Assembly: GCA_016748015.1 (NCBI GenBank)
Contig: JAAOMT010000168.1
Coordinates: 76,190-140,189, forward strand
Length of the DNA: 64,000 nt
DNA from: Geosiphon pyriformis
Taxonomy: Eukaryota > Glomeromycota > Glomeromycetes > Archaeosporales > Geosiphonaceae
Reading direction: 5' to 3'
The position numbers were made by a program, and so were the translations under genes. Below the pieces are notes generated by a model. That model was given only the letters and a program-made list of their open reading frames with translations. It was not told the DNA's origin and did not search any database. This document shows positions 57,008-64,000 of the stretch, piece by piece (positions within the stretch are counted from its first letter, which is position 1; the number at the start of each line of letters is the position of its first letter).

Positions 57008-60000
57008 ATAATCTGATTTGGAGGTTTGCTACATGTAATGTTCAGAGTATTAATATTCCTGCCAAGCAGAAGAATGTTTTTTATTAGCATATGAGTTCAG
57101 ATAATATGGTATCTTTTATTATGGAAACCAAGTTACATTCTAGTATTAAACTATGAATTGCTAATAAATTTAAGAGTGTGTGAATTTTTATGTTTAGTTT
57201 AAAAAACGGTTTTTTTGGTGCTAATATAGCCATTATTATGGATAATTCTTTAACTTATCATGTTTCTAAGATGAAAAAAATTTCTGGTCAGATTATTTCA
57301 ATGTGGTTTTTGTTCAAAGACAAGCTTTTGATTACAGTTCTGGGTTTGTATACTGGTGTTTTATCCAAAGTTAAGTTTAGACAGATTTTGAAGGTGAACT
57401 TTTTTATTACAAAGACTGTCAACTTCAGCATTTTTGTGGTTTTAAATGGTGATTTTAATGAAAATGGGTCTAGAAGGAGTGCAAGTTTCAAGTTTAATTT
57501 GGATTTGGGTTTGGTCAATTCGTTTTTTGGTCATCATTTAGCCAAAGTTTCTATGTAGAGCAATTCAAGAGAGGTTAAAAAGACTATTGATTATATTTTT
57601 GTTAGTAGAAATTTGTCTTCTACTGTTATTGGTCATAAGGTTGGCTCTGTTTCTAGTTTCTTCAACACTAATCATAAAGCTGTTATAGTGTCTATCAACT
57701 TGGATGAACTTTTGAATATTCATCTAAATAGCTTATATAAGCAGGTTAACAAGAACTATTAGAAGTTTAAGATTAAGAATGCAAATAGTGCCAAATAAGC
57801 AGAATTTAGAGAGTATTCTATGGCTAAGTTGTTAACAGTAAAAGGTAAATTCTTAGTAGTAAAGATTTGTAGGGATTTAAATACAATATAAAAGTTGTTA
57901 GAGAGAGTGATGATAAGATCAGCCAATAAAATATTCTCTAAATATTAGTATAATATATGTTAGTGTTTAAAAAACAAACAATCTTTAAAATTTCTTAGGT
58001 TAAAATTATTAGTTGGAGTGTTTTACTAGAAAATAATCAACTCTGAATTTTGATAAGGCTCATAAGATTATAGACATGATTTAACATAATGAAAAGTTAA
58101 TGAATATTCTTAAGCATTTGTCAATGGTCCAGAAGAAATACAGGAAGTCCAAGCTTTATGAGCCAAAATTGGCTAAAGAGACATCTATTAAGAAGATAAT
58201 TAACAGATACATAGAGGGCTTTTGTTTGAATAAGAAAGACATGATAAAGAGTATTTTGACAAGCCTTTTTATAAAATGGTTTTAGATTATTTAATAGTAA
58301 ATAACGAGTTGGTTTTGAAGCCAAATAAGATAAAGTACAGTCTTGATAGGATTATGGAGAGTTGAACAAGAAAGTAAAAAGTGCCTTTGGTATTGTCTAA
58401 TCTCTGGGCTTACTATTAAATCATGTGAGAAATGATGCTTTTTTTGGTATGATATGCTCTATTAGTATGAGTAATTTGCTTTTGGTTGTTAATAGTCTAC
58501 CTGATGACAAAGCTGTTGAACTGTTTGGCATTCCTAATAAACTGTGAAAACATGGTAATAATAAAGTTTTGGAATAGTTTTTGATGCTGTTGAATATATG
58601 TTTAGCTGTTGGTAGTGTTTCTGCTTTATGGAAGAGAACATGAGTTTTAATGATTTCTAAATCTTATGACTAGAATAGGATTCTTATAAACACTTAATTT
58701 ATAGCTTTGATTGAAACTGTTAAGAAGATTCTCTTTAAAGTTTTGTTTAATTATATTTCATTTACATATAGCAAGTTTGGTATTCTTTATGGTGATAACT
58801 TTTCAGTATTAAAAGATATGTTTACACAGTCTCTTGTGTTTGCTGTTGGATCAGTAATTAAAAATGCTATCAAAAAAAATAGGGAACTTTGGTTGGTCTT
58901 ACAAGATATGCATAAAGCATATAATTCTATTAGGTGGTATTATTTGAAAGCTAGCTTACAGCAAATCAAGATGTATAATAGATTCATAAGATTTTTTGGC
59001 AGCATACATGAGAATAAGATCAACAAAGTAATGACTGATTTTAGCCTGTTAGATAACTATAAAGTGCATGATGGTTTGAATCAAGATGAAGTCTTTTTGT
59101 CTCTTCTTTAAAAGATCTTCTATAATCTGCTTTTGTGCGAAGTTAAGAGACATGAACAATTGTGTGAGTATTGGATTAATACTAAGTTTGTTTCAAAAAT
59201 GAGCAGGATTAAGAGTAATGATAAGATGACTTTTATTTCACAGCTAGTGTATTTGTTGATAACATAATTTAGATTGAAAACTGTCAGACTACTAATCAAT
59301 ATACTTTAAACATTGCCAATAAGTTTTTTGATATCAATGATATTTTTATTAACAATAAAAATATGGTGGCTATTTCAATTAATCAGAGAGTTAAAATTGT
59401 TTCTTTGAATATTGGTGGTCAGCTAATTTTAATTGTCAGAAAAAACAAAGTAGATTATTATTAGAGAATTTTTTTGTCTACCAAAGAATTATTCAAGCCA
59501 AGTGTTTTTAAGGCTTATTCTGATGTTTAGTTCTTTGTTAACATTGTTTTTAGGAAGATTATTACAGATAATCAATTCTCATATTTAATGTCAGCTGTCT
59601 TGTAGTTTATAATTGGCTACCAAATTCAGTTCAATTTTGTTTTAGTTAACATGTATTGCAAATAGGATGCCATGATTAGAAAGAGTCTCAAAATTAAGGC
59701 ATGTCTGTTTCATGATTTTTCTGATACAGCTCTATATTATCTCTTTTTATATGACTTAAAATCTTTTGAACAAATGCAATCTGAAAGGAAAATGGCTTTA
59801 TTAATGTCTTTTTCTAATACCTTAGGCATTCTTAGACAATTATTTAATCATAAATTCTTAGATTTGCAGGTTTTGGGATAGATTTTTTTGAATTTTTTGT
59901 AATTTCCTATCAAGTTACATATTAGTTCAATGAACAATTTTTTAGCTGGAATGGTAAAGATTTTTTTGAGCAGTAAGTTTTTTTTAGCAAACAATCTTTC

Positions 60001-61633
60001 CAATGTTTTTTTTAGTTCTGATTAGTTTCTGATATTAATGATCCTTAGAAAGACTTTGTATTTTAACTCTATTTGTTCTCTAAAACATTTTGGAATTGCT
60101 TTTGGCAATCAATTTGTTGATAAGAAAAGCAGTATGTTAAATTAGAAGACTTTTTGTTGTTAGAAAAAACTGGATTTGTAAGGCCTTGTTTCTTGTTAGT
60201 TTGGATTACATCTAAGTATTTGCTAAGTTAAATTTCATTTCTATCTGACTGTGGTAACTTTGCTTAGTTACATGGTTTGAAAATTCTGGAGTTTGGTAAG
60301 CTGTCTGCTGTAAAAAATAGTTTGCACAAGATTTGGTTTGGTTTTTTTGAAGTATATATAGATAATTTATTGAAAAGTGCTGGCTCTGCCAATGTTGTTA
60401 GTAGTATAGCTGCATACTTTCTGGTCTTAAATATGAGTGTTAGTGTTGCTGTTTGTGGTTTTTTGTCTTTTATCATAGCCAAGTTGTAAGCTGTTGCTTT
60501 GTCCTTAGAATGTGTCTTATCTTTTAGTACAGTAGTATTGTATCTTAACAGCCAAGCTGCTATCAATACATGTGTATTGAAGTTGATGTTTGCTATGCCT
60601 GATTTTTGTAACTAGTATTGGATTGAGAGACATTATATTTTTAATTTGATTAGAAATAAAGATCTAACTGTAAATTGGGTCAAGATTAAGGGCCATTCTG
60701 GGATTGCTGGTAATATAAAGACTGATTTTGCAGCTAAAATGACTGTGTAATCTCTTTTTTTATTGCTGACTAATGTGCAAAAGTGTTTTTTGGTGGCTGA
60801 TAACACAGCTGTGTTTAATAGTCCCCATCATTTTGTTAAGGATATATTTTGGTCTATCTGTTGCACTTGTTAGGAGGCTGGCCTTGGCTGCAGTGTAATT
60901 CCAGATATGTTAATCAAGTGTGTAGACTGGATTTCCACTGCAAAGATATGGCACTTTGATTTTTATATGCTTATTGGATTTACTAGTTAAAAGTCTTTCA
61001 ATTTGAGCATGTATTTAATGAAAGCCATATACAATAACTGGTAGTAGTCAAAAAAAATTGTATAATAAAAGTTACCTTGATGTGCTGTGTTTGTTGTGTG
61101 GTAAAATGGAGTTTTTAGATTACACTTTTATTTGTGTTCAGAATGTTGTTGTTTATAGTAAGATTTTGGTTAAGGCTTTTACATAATGAACTGCTTTGAC
61201 TAGTGTTTATGATTTGTCTTTTTTTGCCATTTTGCAGGTTTTTTTTCAATGCTCTTTAAATGCTGGCTTGTATACTATAGTGTATAAAAAGTTTGTGTTA
61301 AAGAAGTAGTATAAGAAGGCTTTTGGTATTTTTGAGAATAGAAAGAAGACTGCTGCTATGGTTGTCAAATATGTGAGATTTGTTGTGGAATTGCATCATA
61401 TTAGGACATGATTGGTAAGATTTGAACACAGAGTGAAAATGGAGAAGATTGGTTTGACTTGTGATAGTAGTATGGTTTCTGAGCTGTCTTATAGTATGTT
61501 CTTGATGTTGTCTAATGGGGTAGTTAAGTTGCTTGGTATTGTTAAGTTTTTTGCTGTTAGCTTTGGTTGTCGCAAGCCATGTCATTTTTTTTCTGGTCTA
61601 GATGACAATATACAAGTTAATATAGGTGTATAG
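57004..61633 (+). pseudogene. LINE-D ORF2: endonuclease, RT, RNase H (inactivated)
   Basis: The start reads ATA (57004-57006). The endonuclease is the best kept of the four: the Glu in IMETKL (near 57117) and the Asp in NGDFNENG (near 57450) are intact, within the open frame 57190-57558. RT includes DNFSVLKDMFTQSLVFAVGS and LVLQDMHKAYNS (58790-58930), where the catalytic Asp of AYDS is Asn. The box FVDD reads FVDN (59252-59263). RNase H keeps VYIDNLLKSAG (about 60349) but LAELQ reads IAKL-stop. The C-terminal piece is open at 61412-61633. Several frameshifts separate these blocks. Confidence 0.9.
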
Positions 61634-61785
61634 TGTTGCCTTGTTTGGTCTGAATAGCTAGCCATATGTAGTAAGTATATAAGTTACATTTAATTTGGGT
61701 CACTTAGTTTGGTTCTATATAGTAGATAGTAGTTGGACTTTACTTATTAAATACATAAATAAAAATAAAATAATAATAATATAAA

Positions 61786-61816
<31 letters not shown>

Positions 61817-61904
61817 TAAAATATTTAAATATTATTAAATATAAAAGCTAATTATTATTATTATTTTATTTTTTAAAAAAGTTTTTTTTTATTAGAAATT
61901 TTAC

Positions 61905-62775
61905 AAATGCAGCCCAACCACTATCTAAATACATAAAATCAAACAAGATTTTAAATTAAGTATGGCTCATGTGTTTTCTATACATAACTAGTCACTTGGA
62001 CCAGTCAAAACAGTACTATGTACCTAAAAAATTTGTTAAAAAAACACCACTTAAGAAATCAAAGCCCAAACCAAATAAATAAAGACACAAACCAAAGCAC
62101 ATATAAATATTCAATCTGATACCAAAACTGTAGATGATTTTAATGAGTTAACAAGACAACAAACCAGTAATTAATGATACAGCAAATCTATTACATAGTA
62201 AAAAATTGTGTTTTTCATAAAAAAATTTCAATTTGGCAGCAGACAACTAAACACTAGATTTATAACTTTCTAATAACACTACAAACTAACTTGATAACCA
62301 AACTGCCATCAGATACAGAGCCAAAATAATATATAGCTTTAACCACCCAGCTTTTCAAGACAAACTTTTTGGCCAATATCTTATACAAATTACCAGACAA
62401 TTCAGTCTCATATAAGGACTAGACAATTTTATTTTTTACAACAAAATTATTAATCAGCATACACTATTCCATACTAGTGTTTAATAATAAATTCTTTCTG
62501 GTATTGCCATCATGTGCACATAAAAACAAGTAATCAGAATTCTCAACTATTTCATACCTAATGCATGTTACACTAAGATACTTAGGATCATACAATCTCT
62601 TTCTTATGATGACCAACAGGTAATGATACAAAGTCTTTATTATATAAGACTACAGAGAAGCTAAAGATAAACTGGTATAACCAGAATGAATCTTGCTATT
62701 AAGATGCCAAATACTAAAGGATTTGACTATATCAACATTATTGACAACACTCATATTCATAATACTAACAAAAAA
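61905..62775 (-). mobile_element. LINE-E, 5'-truncated LINE on the minus strand
   Basis: On the minus strand the frame gives VKSFSIWHLNSKIHSGYTS, KTLYHYLLVIIRKRLYD and NSDYLFLCAHD, then VLKSWVVKAIYYF. This is the LINE ORF2 C-terminus with its Zn-binding region, in which a Cys and a His have become Tyr. The 3' UTR (62040-61920) matches that of LINE-F. Everything upstream of the RNase H end is missing, as is usual for LINE insertions. It lies tail to tail with LINE-D. Confidence 0.82.
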
Positions 62776-63885
62776 GTTTTTAATAAATTTAATTAAAAAA
62801 ATATTATAAATAATATAAATTTTAGTTGAATGTTTATTTAGAAACAAGTTTCAAAAGTTTTATTTATTATATTAATTTTTAATAAAAAAACAAATTAAAT
62901 AAAAAGACAAAAATCAAGTTTAATAAAGTTTAAATTATTTTTTTTAAACAATATTTTTTTGATTATTGTAATAAATATAAATAATTATTTATATAATTAA
63001 AAAAAATTAAATTTAACAACTTTATAAAAACTATTTTTATGTTATAAATTTGAGTAAATAAATAACAAAAAAATTATTAAAAATAATAAAAATAATATTT
63101 GTAAAAATAATATTTTTAAAATTTTACTTATAAAAATTAATTTTAATTAATTTATAGTTAAATTTGTTAGTGTTTAATAATTTAAATTATTTTTTTATTA
63201 ATAATAGTTTATATTTAATATTAAATTTAAATTATTATTATTATTTTGTTGTTTAAAAATTTACAAAACTATAATATATGTCTTTTAAATAATAAAAATA
63301 ATAAATTAATAATAAAAAAAAATATAAATAATAAATAATTTTGTAAAAAATATTAAATATTAATGTAAAAGTTATTGAACTTAAATATATAAATATGTTT
63401 AAAATAAAAAATTAAATAAGCATTTAAATAAAAAATTGTTAAATACTTAAATAAAATAAAAACAAATAGTTTTATTAATTTATATAGCTTAATATAAGTT
63501 TAAATTATTGGTCATATATAAAAAATGTGTAAGTAATATTTTTGTTACATATTTTAAGTTTTAATTAAATTATATTTAATTAATACATACAAATAACATT
63601 ATTAAATTTGTTTTATTTATAAATTAAAATATATAAACTTATTTAACAAGTTTAAAATTAATATAAAGTTACATATATATATGCAAAATAATAATAAAAA
63701 TATATTTAATACTGGTTTAATTTTTTCTAATTTTAAAACTTACAATTATTTTTATTTTAAAATAATAAAACGAATTTTATTCAATATTAAAATATATAAA
63801 ACAATAATAATCTTAATTTAACAAAACAAAAATAATTTAATGAATATTTCATAATACAATAATTATTAAAAAAACAATTATATTA
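62776..63885. other. A/T-only spacer
   Basis: It is almost pure A/T with many ATTA/TAAT phrases. No protein, RNA gene or repeat unit is recognised. Confidence 0.55.
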
Positions 63886-63889
63886 TAGA

Positions 63890-64000
63890 GTAAAAACTCC
63901 TGTAATTTAACAAAGGCGGGTTTGTTACCTAAATAGTAAATTTATACTGATAAATCAAAGATCTGAAACGTCATTGACACGAACCAAACATATATTAGGC
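63890..64000. other. G+C-richer edge, possibly the start of another element
   Basis: After the A/T desert the sequence changes abruptly at AGAGTAAAAACTCCTGTAAT, followed by AAAGGCGGG and CATTGACACGAACC. AAAAACTCC.. after a TATTATA context is compatible with the terminal repeat of a pogo/Tc1-like DNA transposon, but the partner end lies outside the window. The assignment is weak. Confidence 0.25.

Larger units (their letters stand above)
54955..61800 (+). mobile_element. LINE-D, full-length non-LTR retrotransposon
   Basis: The leader CTTTTTCTTGTTGATCCTTCAG starts a few bases after the tail of LINE-C. ORF1 runs to 57007 and ORF2 to 61633. The 3' UTR ends in a long AAATAA-type tail at 61760-61825. 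It is closest to LINE-B and is the most stop- and frameshift-ridden of the four long copies. Confidence 0.92.

Overview
This window is a graveyard of nested retrotransposons in a very A+T-rich eukaryotic nuclear genome. I see no host gene, rRNA, tRNA, bacterial operon or CRISPR array. The LINE proteins (RRM-like ORF1 with a CCHC knuckle, then an APE endonuclease-RT-RNase H ORF2) and the Ty3/gypsy polyprotein with an embedded dUTPase look like families I know from arbuscular mycorrhizal fungi (Glomeromycotina, Rhizophagus/Gigaspora type). That assignment rests on recognition, not on a search. Element names used here are my own labels.

Layout: LINE-A (1-5350, 5' end outside the window); A/T-only spacer; LINE-B (7505-12630), which loses its 3' end at a junction with gypsy copy G1 (12631-15411, internally deleted, two LTRs); Gy2 copy 1 (from 15412), a second gypsy family; G2 (about 19665-22892), a 5'-truncated relative of G1; a hAT transposon remnant (about 22893-23320); Gy2 copy 2 (about 23330-24947), cut by G3 (24948-29550); a 1.75-kb palindrome (29605-31349) whose right edge is the LTR start of minus-strand gypsy copy G5 (to about 32985); a short LINE-F2 3' fragment; A/T-only spacer; LINE-F (minus), an ORF1-type element split by G4 (35563-45720), the only complete gypsy element; spacer; LINE-C (48050-54950) and LINE-D (54955-61800) in direct head-to-tail order; LINE-E 3' fragment on the minus strand (61905-62775); spacer; and a sharp rise in G+C over the last 110 bases.

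G4 is the best preserved copy: 5' LTR, primer-binding region, gag with zinc knuckle, protease, an unassigned Cys-rich module, dUTPase, RT, RNase H, integrase, a further post-integrase coding stretch, polypurine tract and 3' LTR. Gag through RNase H lie in one reading frame broken by stops. Its RT box YLDD and its integrase D-D-E residues remain, but it is not intact.

One process explains most of the decay: G-to-A and C-to-T transitions. They turn Trp and Gln codons into stops, Asp into Asn at catalytic sites, Cys and His ligands into Tyr, and the ATGA overlap between LINE ORF1 and ORF2 into ATAA. Six of the seven RT catalytic boxes are destroyed this way. The changes I inspected closely mostly sit in TpG (CpA on the other strand), as expected from RIP-like mutation or deamination of methylated cytosine.
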